From positions 154,182 through 218,181 of the forward strand of contig DATMFF010000003.1 of assembly GCA_035556735.1 (NCBI GenBank): a DNA stretch of 64,000 nt, written 5' to 3'. Within the stretch, counting starts at the first letter, position 1; each line of letters begins with the position of its first letter. Below the pieces are notes generated by a model. The model saw only the letters and a list, made by a program, of their open reading frames with translations. It made no database searches and had not been told where the DNA came from. This DNA is from CANJBX01 sp035556735 (lineage in GTDB: Bacteria; Pseudomonadota; Alphaproteobacteria; Rhizobiales; Xanthobacteraceae). A program made the translations under genes and the position numbers. Shown in pieces: positions 51,269 through 59,091 of the stretch.

Positions 51269-52287
51269 ACATTATGATAGTCGCGATACCAGCGGACGAA
51301 TTTTTCCACGCCCTGCGCCACGGGGGTTGCCGGGCGGAAGCCGGTCAGGCGCTCGAGCAGGCGTGAATCGGCGAACGTGCGCGGCACGTCGCCCGGCTGC
51401 ATCGGCAGGTAGCGCCGGATCGCCTTCTTGCCGAGCACGGTCTCGATCGCCTCGACGAAGGCGAGCAGGTTGACCGGCTCGCCGTTGCCGATGTTGACCA
51501 CGCGGAACGGCGCGACCGGACTGAGGCCGAGGTCGTCGTTGGTGGCGGCCGCGCCGGAGGCATCAGCCACGCCGCGCTGAGGAACCGCGTCGCACAGCAG
51601 CACGATCGCCTTGGCGAGATCGTCGATGTAGGTGAAGTCGCGCTGCATGTCGCCGTTGTTGTAGATCTCGATCGGCTGGTTCTCGATGATGCCTTTGGTG
51701 AACTTGAACAGCGCCATGTCCGGGCGGCCCCACGGCCCATAGACCGTGAAGAAACGGAACGCGGTGGTCGGGAGGTTCCACAGATGCGCGTAGGAATGCG
51801 CCATCACCTCGGTCGCCTTCTTGGTGGCGGCGTAGAGCGTGAGCGGATGATCGGTCGGGTCACGCTCCTCGAACGGCATCTTGGTGTTGCCGCCGTAAAC
51901 CGAGCTGGTAGAGGCAAGCAGCAGGTGCCCGGGCGCATGCGCGCGCGCCAGCTCGAGGATGTTGAAGGTGCCGACGAGGTTGGAATCGACGTAGGCGCGC
52001 GGGTTCTCCAGGCTGTAGCGCACGCCCGCCTGGGCGGCGAGATGGATGACCACGTCGGGCGCGAACTGCGCATAGACGCGGGCAAGCCCCTCCATGTCCT
52101 CCAGCATCAGTTCATGCGCGGAGAAATGCGGCGACTGCAACAGCATGGCGTGGCGGCGGCGCTTGAGCGCGACGTCGTAGTATGACGTCATGCCGTCGAC
52201 GCCGCAGACCGTGTGGCCGGCCTCGGTCAGGCGCTTCGCGACATGGAAGCCGATGAAGCCGGCGGTGCCGGTGATGAAATAGCGCAC
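51265..52287 (-). CDS. NAD-dependent sugar-nucleotide epimerase (UDP-glucuronate 4-epimerase-like)
   Basis: The 340-residue short-chain dehydrogenase has TGTAGFIGFHVAKRL (7-21, NAD binding), IHLAAQAGVRYSLENPRAYV, the catalytic Ser in STSSVYG, and YAATKKA with the catalytic Tyr and Lys. AGVRYSLENPxAYxxSNLVG is the hallmark of UDP-glucuronate 4-epimerases. It probably interconverts UDP-glucuronate and UDP-galacturonate (or the N-acetyl forms) made with the dehydrogenase encoded just upstream. It is co-transcribed with gmhA. Confidence 0.86.
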   Translation of the reverse strand: MRYFITGTAGFIGFHVAKRLTEAGHTVCGVDGMTSYYDVALKRRRHAMLLQSPHFSAHELMLEDMEGLARVYAQFAPDVVIHLAAQAGVRYSLENPRAYVDSNLVGTFNILELARAHAPGHLLLASTSSVYGGNTKMPFEERDPTDHPLTLYAATKKATEVMAHSYAHLWNLPTTAFRFFTVYGPWGRPDMALFKFTKGIIENQPIEIYNNGDMQRDFTYIDDLAKAIVLLCDAVPQRGVADASGAAATNDDLGLSPVAPFRVVNIGNGEPVNLLAFVEAIETVLGKKAIRRYLPMQPGDVPRTFADSRLLERLTGFRPATPVAQGVEKFVRWYRDYHNV

Positions 52288-52288
52288 G

Positions 52289-53620
52289 TCAGGCCTTCAC
52301 CACGTTGTCGGCGACGACGCCGGCCCGCGCGCAGGCATTGCGGGTGTCGATCACCAGCCGCGCCGCCTTGCACAGGGCGGGATAGTCGACGTCGTCGTGA
52401 TCTGTGACGATCAGCGCCGCATCATAGCCGCTGATCGTCTCCTCGCTCCAGGCGATGCGCGCGCGGCCGGCCATCTCCGGGTGCTCGCGCGTGCGCGGAA
52501 TGGTCTCGACGTGCGGATCGTAGAAGTCCGTATGCGCGCCGCGCTTCTCGATCAACTCGATGAGCTTGAATGCCGGGCTCTCGCGGATGTCCTCCACGTT
52601 CTTCTTGTAGGCGACGCCGATGAGCAGGATGTTCGCGCCGTTGAGGCCGCGCCCCGCGCGGCGGTCGAGCTCGCGCGCGAGGCGGTCCACCACGTAATTC
52701 GGCATCGAGGTGTTGATCTCGCCCGCAAGCTCGATGAAGCGAGTCGAGATGTCGAACTCGCGCGCCTTCCAGGTCAGGTAGAAGGGATCGATCGGGATGC
52801 AGTGCCCGCCCAGGCCCGGGCCGGGATAGAACGGCATGAAGCCGAACGGCTTGGTCTTGGCGGCGTCGATGACCTCCCAGACGTCGATGCCCATGGCCTC
52901 GTAAACAACCTTGAGCTCGTTCACGAGCGCGATGTTCACCGCGCGGAAGATGTTCTCGGTGAGCTTCACCGCCTCGGCGGTCTGGGTCGAGGACACCGGA
53001 ATCACCTCCGGCACGATCGCGCCGTAGAGCGCGGCCGCAAGCTTGAGCGCGACCGGCCCGTCGCCGCCGACGACCTTCGGGATCGAGCGCGCGGAATAGC
53101 GCGGATTGCCGGGGTCCTCGCGCTCGGGCGAAAAGGCGAGGTAGAAGTCGCGGCCGCTTTTCAGACCGTAGCGCTCGAGAACCGGCTTCATCACCTCGAC
53201 GGTGGTGCCCGGCCAGGTGGTCGACTCGAGCACGATGAGCTGTCCCGTGCGCAGGTGCGGCGCCAGCGCCTCGGCCGTGCGCTCGACGTAGCCGAGGTCG
53301 GGCTCGCGATGCGCGGTCAGCGGGGTCGGTACGCAGATGAGGATGGCGTCGACCGACTTGGCATCGGCGAAGTTGGTGGTGGCCCGCAGGCGGCCGTCCT
53401 CGACTGCGCCGGCGATCTCGCTCGCCGGAATGTGCTTGATGTAGCTCCTGCCGGCGTTGAGGGCTTCGACCTTGTCCGGGTCGATGTCGAAACCGACCAC
53501 GCGGAAGCCGGCGGTCCAGCAGGCGAGGGCGAGAGGAATACCCACATACCCCATGCCCACGATGCCGATGACCGCGGTCTTGTCCTTGTAGGCTCGGGCG
53601 GGGTCGGGAGCGACGGTCAT
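52289..53620 (-). CDS. UDP-sugar 6-dehydrogenase (WbpA/TviB-like)
   Basis: The 443-residue nucleotide-sugar dehydrogenase has GIVGMGYVGIPLALACW (20-36, NAD loop), ICVPTPLTAHREPDLGYVER, VLESTTWPGTT, FSPEREDPGN and GLGGHCIPIDPFYL with the catalytic Cys. The SPEREDPGN and GHCIPIDP variants are typical of the UDP-GlcNAc/UDP-N-acetylhexosamine 6-dehydrogenases (WbpA, TviB, WecC) more than of UDP-glucose 6-dehydrogenases. The adjacent epimerase is of the UDP-glucuronate type, so the exact sugar is open. First gene of a four-gene operon with almost no gaps. Confidence 0.86.
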   Translation of the reverse strand: MTVAPDPARAYKDKTAVIGIVGMGYVGIPLALACWTAGFRVVGFDIDPDKVEALNAGRSYIKHIPASEIAGAVEDGRLRATTNFADAKSVDAILICVPTPLTAHREPDLGYVERTAEALAPHLRTGQLIVLESTTWPGTTVEVMKPVLERYGLKSGRDFYLAFSPEREDPGNPRYSARSIPKVVGGDGPVALKLAAALYGAIVPEVIPVSSTQTAEAVKLTENIFRAVNIALVNELKVVYEAMGIDVWEVIDAAKTKPFGFMPFYPGPGLGGHCIPIDPFYLTWKAREFDISTRFIELAGEINTSMPNYVVDRLARELDRRAGRGLNGANILLIGVAYKKNVEDIRESPAFKLIELIEKRGAHTDFYDPHVETIPRTREHPEMAGRARIAWSEETISGYDAALIVTDHDDVDYPALCKAARLVIDTRNACARAGVVADNVVKA

Positions 53621-53801
53621 GGGTCCAAAAAAGCGCCCGAACGGGCGGTCTGCGCAGCGTGGGCGTCTTGTTTCAAGTTAGGCCGCGGTCGTCAAATGCT
53701 GCCGCTCCGCATCCTTAGGCGGGTGGGAATGACTGTTAACTCAGTTGCTTAGCCGGACGACTGCGGGCCATGGCCGGCGCCCGCGAAAACGCGTTCCGCA
53801 A

Positions 53802-53830
53802 TTGACCTTGCCGTCCGCGGCCCCTATGTT
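53802..53830 (+). promoter_or_regulatory. Sigma-70 promoter of the L36 gene
   Basis: TTGACC (53802-53807) and TATGTT (53825-53830) are separated by 17 bases, the optimal spacing, and lie 52 bases before the ATG of the L36 gene. It is the best promoter match in the window found by eye. Confidence 0.55.
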
Positions 53831-53882
53831 CCGGCCCGAATTTGCATCCCCGCGCCCCGCGCGGCTATCAGGGTCTGGTCAG

Positions 53883-54008
53883 ATGAAAGTCCGTAACTCG
53901 TTGAAGTCCCTGCGCGGACGCCATCGCGACAACCGCCTGGTCCGCCGGAAGGGCCGCGTCTACATCATCAACAAGACGCAGCGCCGCTTCAAAGCCCGTC
54001 AGGGCTGA
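53883..54008 (+). CDS. rpmJ: 50S ribosomal protein L36, YkgO-type
   Basis: The 41-residue protein reads MKVRNSLKSLRGRHRDNRLV, then RRKGRVYIINKTQRRFKARQ, and ends in G. This is the L36 form without the zinc cysteines (C-minus, YkgO type, usual in alphaproteobacteria), which helps fold 23S rRNA in the large subunit. The frame extends upstream to 53745, but only the ATG at 53883 gives the family's start. A good sigma-70 promoter lies upstream. Confidence 0.95.
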   Translation: MKVRNSLKSLRGRHRDNRLVRRKGRVYIINKTQRRFKARQG

Positions 54009-54091
54009 TTCGGCCCCGGGCCCGGGCTTCTTCACGCCGGCTTGACGTGACGGCCGTTGCGGCGACGTCGTAGCGCGCTAGATTATTTGGC

Positions 54092-54736
54092 ATGACTCGC
54101 AAGCCGCTTTCCGCCGTCCTCGCGACGGCCCTCGCCGTCGCCGCCGTGGCGCTGCCGGCGAGCGTGGCCGCGCAGACGCCAGACCCCGCGCCCAATCCCG
54201 AGAAGAAGTGGGTGCAGCCGCCCACCGAGACGCCGCGCGCCTGGGCCGGCGACCGCATGCGCAACATCGATTTCCTGTTCGAGGCGCTCAAGGTCGCCCC
54301 CGACGACGACAGCGCGAAGGCCATCGAGAACCGCATCTGGGGTCTGTGGCTGCACTCCGGCAGCGACACGGCCGATTTGCTGATGGTGCGCGTCAAGCAG
54401 GCGACGGAGGCCAAGAACCTCGACCTCGGCATCCGCCTGCTCAGCGCCATCATCGAGATCCGCCCCGACTACGTCGAGGCGTGGAACCGCCGCGCGACGC
54501 TGTATTTCCTGAAGAAGGATTACGGAAATTCGCTCGCCGACATCCGCGAGGTGCTGGCGCGCGAGCCGCGCCACTTCGGCGCGCTCGCCGGGCTCGGCAC
54601 CATCCTGGCGGAGCTCGGTGACGACAAGCGTGCGCTCGCGGCCTTCCGACAGGCGATTTCCATCCATCCTCACCTCAAAGGCATCGTCGACGAGGTGAAG
54701 ACGCTCACCGAAAAGGTCGAAGGCCGCCCGATCTGA
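54092..54736 (+). CDS. Periplasmic TPR-repeat protein
   Basis: The 214-residue protein has a signal peptide (SAVLATALAVAAVALPASVA, cleavage near AAQ at 29) and two to three tetratricopeptide-like helix pairs: AWNRRATLYFLKKDYGNSLA, DIREVLAREPRHFGALAGLG and LGDDKRALAAFRQAISIHPH. TPRs are protein-protein scaffolds; the partner is unknown. TTGCGG (54057-54062), a 16-base spacer and TAGATT (54079-54084) lie just before the ATG, so the transcript may start at or very near the start codon. It converges with the small-peptide gene that ends the gckA-pyk operon. Confidence 0.72.
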   Translation: MTRKPLSAVLATALAVAAVALPASVAAQTPDPAPNPEKKWVQPPTETPRAWAGDRMRNIDFLFEALKVAPDDDSAKAIENRIWGLWLHSGSDTADLLMVRVKQATEAKNLDLGIRLLSAIIEIRPDYVEAWNRRATLYFLKKDYGNSLADIREVLAREPRHFGALAGLGTILAELGDDKRALAAFRQAISIHPHLKGIVDEVKTLTEKVEGRPI

Positions 54737-54824
54737 CGGCGCTGGCCTCACGCGCGAGCACGGTCGCGCGGCATCCGCCCGCACTGCGGATGAATGCACG
54801 CGCGACCGGCGAGGAGTTTCAGGG

Positions 54825-54908
54825 TTAGCGCCAGAACAGCGCCAGCAAGATAATGATCGGCAGCGGGACACCCAGCAGCCACAGCAGCGCACCACGTCCA
54901 AGGCCCAT
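54825..54908 (-). CDS. 27-residue hydrophobic small protein
   Basis: The peptide (MGLGRGALLWLLGVPLPIII, then LLALFWR) is almost entirely one membrane helix, with Arg near the start and at the end. GGAGAG lies about five bases before the ATG, which supports translation. It is 81 bases after the pyk stop on the same strand, so it is probably the last gene of the gckA-DUF1036-pyk operon. Short proteins of the shape LLWLLGVPxPIIILLALF occur widely in Hyphomicrobiales without known role. It is below the usual size limit of gene callers. Confidence 0.6.
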   Translation of the reverse strand: MGLGRGALLWLLGVPLPIIILLALFWR

Positions 54909-54989
54909 AACGCTCTCCATCCGTTGTGACGGAAAAACGTTGAGGCCCGCGTTTGGGTTCCAGTGGCTGGGTACCAGCGTCCGCGCGAT

Positions 54990-56426
54990 TTATTCGGAAC
55001 CCGTGGAACCGGCGCCCACGAAAGCGATGCGCAGCATGTTGGTCGCGCCCGGCGTGCCGAGCGGAATCCCCGCGACGATGATGACCCGCTGACCGGCCTT
55101 GGCGAATCCCTCGCGGAATGCGGTGCGGCAGGCGCGATCGACCATGTCGTCCTGATCGTGTGCGTCCTCCGCGACCACGCAGTGCACGCCCCACACCACC
55201 GCGAGCTTGCGTCCCGTCGAGAGCTTGGGCGAGATCGCGACCGTCAGCGGCGAGGGGCGCTCGCGCGCAACCCGCAGCGCGGTGGAGCCCGACGACGTCC
55301 AGCATACGATGGCCGCGAGATCGACCGTGTCGGCGATCTGGTGCGCAGCCGCGGCGATCGCGTCGGACCCGGTGGGCTCGGGCTCGGGCCGCTGGGCATG
55401 GATGATGCTGCGGTAGGTCGGGTCGCTCTCGATCTCCTCGGCGATGCGATTCATCGTGCGCACGGCCTCGATCGGGAACTGCCCCGATGCGGATTCCGCC
55501 GACAGCATCACGGCGTCGGCGCCTTCGAAGATCGCGGTGGCGACGTCCGACACCTCCGCCCGCGTCGGTACCGGGCTCGAGATCATCGATTCCAGCATCT
55601 GCGTCGCGACGACCACCGGCTTGCCGGCGCGACGGGCCGCGCGCGTCATCTGCTTCTGTGCGCCGGGCACCTTCTCGACCGGCAGTTCGACTCCGAGGTC
55701 TCCGCGCGCCACCATGATGGCGTCGGCGGCATCCAGGATGTCATTGAGGCGCGTCATCGCCTGCGGCTTCTCGATCTTCGCCATCACCGCCGCACGGCCG
55801 CGCGTGATCTTCTTGGCCTCGGCGATGTCCTCGGGCCGCTGGATGAAGGAGAGCGCGATCCAGTCGACGCCGGCGTCGAGCGCGGCCTCGAGGTCGGAAT
55901 GATCCTTCGCGGTGAGCGCCGAGAACGGCACGACCGTATCGGGCAGGCTCACGCCCTTGCGCGCCGACAGCTTGCCGCCGACCTCGACGCGCGTCACCGC
56001 CTTGCCGCGCGTCACCTCCGTCGCCACCAGCCGGATCTTGCCGTCATCGAGCAGGAGGATGTGGCCCGGCTCCAGCGCCGCGAGGATCTCGGGATGCGGC
56101 AGGTGCACGCGCTTGACGTCGCCGGGCGCCGGATCGGAGTCGAGGACGAAGCTCGCGCCCTTTTCCAGCGTGATGGCGTTCGCCTTGAACTCCCCAATGC
56201 GCAACTTGGGACCTTGCAGATCGACGAGCACGCCGATCGGCCGGCCGCGCTGCTCCTCGACGGCGCGGATCGCCGCGACCAGCGTGCGCATGCGGTCCGG
56301 TTGGGTGTGGCTCATGTTGATGCGGAAGACGTCGGCGCCGGCATCGAACAACTGACCGATGGTCTCGGGATCGGATGAGGCGGGTCCGAGCGTGGCCAGG
56401 ATCTTGGTGCGGCGCTGACGTCTCAT
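54990..56426 (-). CDS. pyk: Pyruvate kinase
   Basis: The 478-residue enzyme makes pyruvate and ATP from phosphoenolpyruvate, the last step of glycolysis. Motifs: KILATLGPASSDP (8-20), RINMSHT (about 36-42), MAKIEKPQAMTRLNDILDAA, the active-site signature around IMVARGDLGVELP, and TQMLESMISSPVPTRAEVSD, VAxAIFEGADAVMLSAESAS. Normal family length. Its start overlaps the DUF1036 gene stop (ATGA). With the glycerate kinase upstream it turns glycerate into pyruvate through 2-phosphoglycerate. The frame extends beyond the ATG at 56426, but that part belongs to the overlapping gene. Confidence 0.95.
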   Translation of the reverse strand: MRRQRRTKILATLGPASSDPETIGQLFDAGADVFRINMSHTQPDRMRTLVAAIRAVEEQRGRPIGVLVDLQGPKLRIGEFKANAITLEKGASFVLDSDPAPGDVKRVHLPHPEILAALEPGHILLLDDGKIRLVATEVTRGKAVTRVEVGGKLSARKGVSLPDTVVPFSALTAKDHSDLEAALDAGVDWIALSFIQRPEDIAEAKKITRGRAAVMAKIEKPQAMTRLNDILDAADAIMVARGDLGVELPVEKVPGAQKQMTRAARRAGKPVVVATQMLESMISSPVPTRAEVSDVATAIFEGADAVMLSAESASGQFPIEAVRTMNRIAEEIESDPTYRSIIHAQRPEPEPTGSDAIAAAAHQIADTVDLAAIVCWTSSGSTALRVARERPSPLTVAISPKLSTGRKLAVVWGVHCVVAEDAHDQDDMVDRACRTAFREGFAKAGQRVIIVAGIPLGTPGATNMLRIAFVGAGSTGSE

Positions 56427-56971
56427 TGCGAGGAGCCTCGCGAGGGGGCTGGCCGGCTCGAAGCCGGAGGAATCGGCAGGAGGGGCGCACCGCCCGGCCC
56501 GGCCGACCGCGGGGTGCTGCCCGCGTCGGTGAGCGTCACCGTCCAAGACTGTTGCTCGCCGGTGTCGACTTCGAAGAAGCCGGTGCGGTCATAGCCGCGC
56601 GCCAGGCAGTCCTCGGTGCCGCGCACGGTGAATTCCTTGTCGCGCGTGCACATGTAGGCCTGCCCGGACCATTCGCCGCCGCGGTCATAGTCGACCGCAT
56701 AGATATAATAGTAGCGCGCCACCAGCGTCCCGCGCAGCAGCGTCTCGCAGGTGCGGGTCGGCAGGTTCCACCAGCCCTCGGTGGTCCAACCGTCCTTGTC
56801 CTTGTAGCCGATGGCGACGCCCACCCGGCTCGGGGTCTGATTGCACATGCGGAAATCGGCCGCCGCGGGCTGCGCCGTCGCCAGCACGCCGGCGCCTGCC
56901 AGGACCAGCAGGACCACGGCGGTACGTATGTGCTCGGCCATCCGGGTGGGGCAATGCATGAGGTCAGTCAC
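56423..56971 (-). CDS. DUF1036 exported protein
   Basis: The protein (182 residues from 56971, 172 from the ATG at 56941) has a signal peptide (TAVVLLVLAGAGVLATAQPA, then AADF) and the DUF1036 core: RMCNQTPSRVGVAIGYKDKD, GWTTEGWWNLPTRTCETLLR, ARYYYIYAVDYDRGGEW and YMCTRDKEFTVRG, with paired cysteines that likely form disulfides in the periplasm. The C-terminus is low-complexity and proline-rich. Function unknown; it is often encoded beside pyk in alphaproteobacteria, as here, where the genes overlap. Confidence 0.85.
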   Translation of the reverse strand: MTDLMHCPTRMAEHIRTAVVLLVLAGAGVLATAQPAAADFRMCNQTPSRVGVAIGYKDKDGWTTEGWWNLPTRTCETLLRGTLVARYYYIYAVDYDRGGEWSGQAYMCTRDKEFTVRGTEDCLARGYDRTGFFEVDTGEQQSWTVTLTDAGSTPRSAGPGGAPLLPIPPASSRPAPSRGSSQ

Positions 56972-58250
56972 TGTCGATCAGGATCGCACGGAAATCGTTG
57001 ACGTTTGTGTACGTCGGCCCCGGAACCAGCAGATCCCCCAGGCGGGCGAAGAATGTGGTCGAGTCGTTGTTGAGAAGAAAGGCGGCGGCATCGAGGCCGG
57101 CGGCCCGGGCTTTTTCCAGCGTTCCGGCGTCGATATAGGCCCCCGCCGGGTCCTCCGGGTGCCCGCCGCCGCCATCCGTGCCGTCGGTATCGGCCGCCAG
57201 CGCGGCGATGCCGGCGGCGCCCTCCAACGCCGCAGCCAGCGCCAGGGCGTATTCCTGGTTCGGTCCGCCCTGGCCGTGCCCGCGGATGCTCACCGTCAGC
57301 TCGCCACCGGAGAGAATGATGGTGCGGCCGCCGTCCGCCTTGATGCGGCGTGCAAGCGCGGCGTGCTCGGCGGCCACATCGCGGGCTTCGCCTTCGAGAC
57401 GGTCCCCCAGCATCATGCATCGGTAGCCGAGCGCCTGCGCCCGCGCCGCAGCGGCCGCGAAGGCGTCGGCGGGGCGCGCGATCAATTCAAAGCGCGCGGC
57501 GTCGAATGCGACGTTGCCCGGCTTCGGAGATTCGTTGGCGGGATCGGCCAATGCCGCCGTTACGGACGGCGGGAGCGCCAGTCCGTAGCGCGCGACCACT
57601 GCACGCGCGTCGGCGAGCGTCGTCGGATCCGGCACCGTCGGGCCCGAGCCGATGACGGCGGGATCATCGCCCGGCACGTCGGAGATGGCGAGCGTGACGA
57701 TCTGTGCCGGCGTCGCATGCGCGGCGAGACGCCCGCCCTTGATGCGCGAGAGATGCTTGCGCACGGTGTTGATCTCGCCGATGGTCGCGCCGCAGCGCAG
57801 CAGCGCGCGCGTGACCGCCTGCTTCTCGGCGAGGGCGATGCCGGCGGCGGGTGCGATCCAATTGGCCGAGGCGCCGCCCGAGACGAGCGCGAGCACGAGG
57901 TCGCCGCGCTGCGCGGTCTCGGCAAGACGCAGCGTCTTCTGTGCCGCCGCAAGTCCGGCGTCGTCGGGGATCGGGTGTCCCGCCTCGACGACCGGGATCA
58001 CGCGCGTCGGCCGGCCATAGCCGTGGCGCGTCACGGCGATGCCGGCGAGGTGCTGCGCGGGAACGCCGGCATCGAGATAGTGCTGCTCCGCGACCTGCGT
58101 CATCGAACCGGCGGCCTTGCCGGCGGCCAGGAGAACGAGGCGGCCGCCGCGTGGCGCCGACGGCAGGTGGCGCGGCAGGCACGTGGCCGGGTGGACCGCG
58201 GCGACGGCGGTCCGGTAGAGGTCGTGAAGAACGTCGCGTGCAGCAGCCAT
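56964..58250 (-). CDS. gckA: Glycerate 2-kinase, DUF4147/MOFRL type
   Basis: The 428-residue enzyme phosphorylates D-glycerate to 2-phosphoglycerate with ATP, feeding glyoxylate, serine or sugar-acid degradation into glycolysis. N-terminal domain: LVLLAAGKAAGSMTQVAEQH (34-53), VEAGHPIPDDAGLAAA, LVLALVSGGASANWIAPAAG. C-terminal MOFRL domain: ILSGGELTVSIRGHGQGGPN, QEYALALAAAL and ALAADTDGTDGGGGHPEDPA. Normal length for the type-2 family. Its end overlaps the start region of the DUF1036 gene by eight bases, which makes gckA-DUF1036-pyk one operon. Confidence 0.9.
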   Translation of the reverse strand: MAAARDVLHDLYRTAVAAVHPATCLPRHLPSAPRGGRLVLLAAGKAAGSMTQVAEQHYLDAGVPAQHLAGIAVTRHGYGRPTRVIPVVEAGHPIPDDAGLAAAQKTLRLAETAQRGDLVLALVSGGASANWIAPAAGIALAEKQAVTRALLRCGATIGEINTVRKHLSRIKGGRLAAHATPAQIVTLAISDVPGDDPAVIGSGPTVPDPTTLADARAVVARYGLALPPSVTAALADPANESPKPGNVAFDAARFELIARPADAFAAAAARAQALGYRCMMLGDRLEGEARDVAAEHAALARRIKADGGRTIILSGGELTVSIRGHGQGGPNQEYALALAAALEGAAGIAALAADTDGTDGGGGHPEDPAGAYIDAGTLEKARAAGLDAAAFLLNNDSTTFFARLGDLLVPGPTYTNVNDFRAILIDSD

Positions 58251-58351
58251 GTCACCTGAACGTCGCGCCGGGTGGGAAGCCGGCTATTAGCATACCTATG
58301 GCACGCCCGCGGCGCGGCCACTATGTTGTAGCCACAACGTGAGGACATGCG

Positions 58352-58645
58352 ATGGACGACAAGACCCGCACCGAGCTCGAAGCGGCGGTCTACCGCCGCC
58401 TGGTGGAGCATCTGCGCAGCCGCACCGACGTGCAGAACATCGACCTCATGAACCTCGCCGGCTTCTGCCGCAACTGCCTCTCGAACTGGATGAAGGAAGC
58501 GGCCGACGCCAAGGGCGTAGGCATGAGCAAGGACGAGAGCCGCGAGATCGTCTACGGCATGCCGTACGACGAGTGGCGCGCCAAATTCCAGAAAGAGGCG
58601 ACGCCCGAGCAGAAGGCGGCGTTCGAGAAGACGCATCGCCACTGA
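58352..58645 (+). CDS. DUF1244 family protein
   Basis: The 97-residue protein matches DUF1244: RTELEAAVYRRLVEHLRSRT, DVQNIDLMNLAGFCRNCLSN, WMKEAADAKGVGMSKDESRE and YGMPYDEWRAKFQKEATPE. FCRNCLSNW with its CxxC may bind metal. Small, widespread in proteobacteria, function unknown. GTGAGG precedes the ATG. An inverted repeat GTTGT-AGCC-ACAAC (58325-58338) lies just upstream and could be a regulatory site. Confidence 0.87.
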   Translation: MDDKTRTELEAAVYRRLVEHLRSRTDVQNIDLMNLAGFCRNCLSNWMKEAADAKGVGMSKDESREIVYGMPYDEWRAKFQKEATPEQKAAFEKTHRH

Positions 58646-58769
58646 GCAGCCGCAGCCGCGCGCGCGGCTATGCACAAGTATTTTTGCGGTCTGTGGACTG
58701 ATCATGCGTCGCGCTTGACGCCGCGGCCCCGCTCCTCTGTCGTGCGGTCCGAACCGTTGAGGAGTAGCC

Positions 58770-59042
58770 ATGCCCGCCACCGCCGCCGCCACCAAGGAAG
58801 AAGCCGCACACCACTTCGCGAAGGATCAGCTCAAGGCGTTCATCGAGCGGGTCGAGCGGCTGGAGGAGGAGAAGAAGGCGATCTCCGACGATATCCGCGA
58901 CGTCTACGCGGAGGCCAAGGGCAACGGCTACGACGTCAAGGCGCTGCGCACCATCGTGCGGCTGCGCAAGATGGACACCGACGAGCGCAAGGAACAGGAG
59001 ACGATCCTGGACACCTACATGCACGCGCTTGGCATGATCTGA
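58770..59042 (+). CDS. gapR: GapR-like nucleoid-associated protein (DUF2312)
   Basis: The 90-residue protein matches DUF2312: HFAKDQLKAFIERVERLEEE, KKAISDDIRDVYAEAKGNGY, DVKALRTIVRLRKMDTDERK and EQETILDTYMHALGM. GapR of Caulobacter (about 90 residues) forms a ring around overtwisted DNA ahead of polymerases and stimulates topoisomerases. The first ~50 residues form a long coiled-coil helix. GAGGAG lies just before the ATG. The gene follows DUF1244, with a 124-base gap. Confidence 0.85.
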   Translation: MPATAAATKEEAAHHFAKDQLKAFIERVERLEEEKKAISDDIRDVYAEAKGNGYDVKALRTIVRLRKMDTDERKEQETILDTYMHALGMI

Positions 59043-59091
59043 GCGCGGGAAGGCGCGGCCACCGACAATCCGGGATTTGCGCGGCGCGGTC

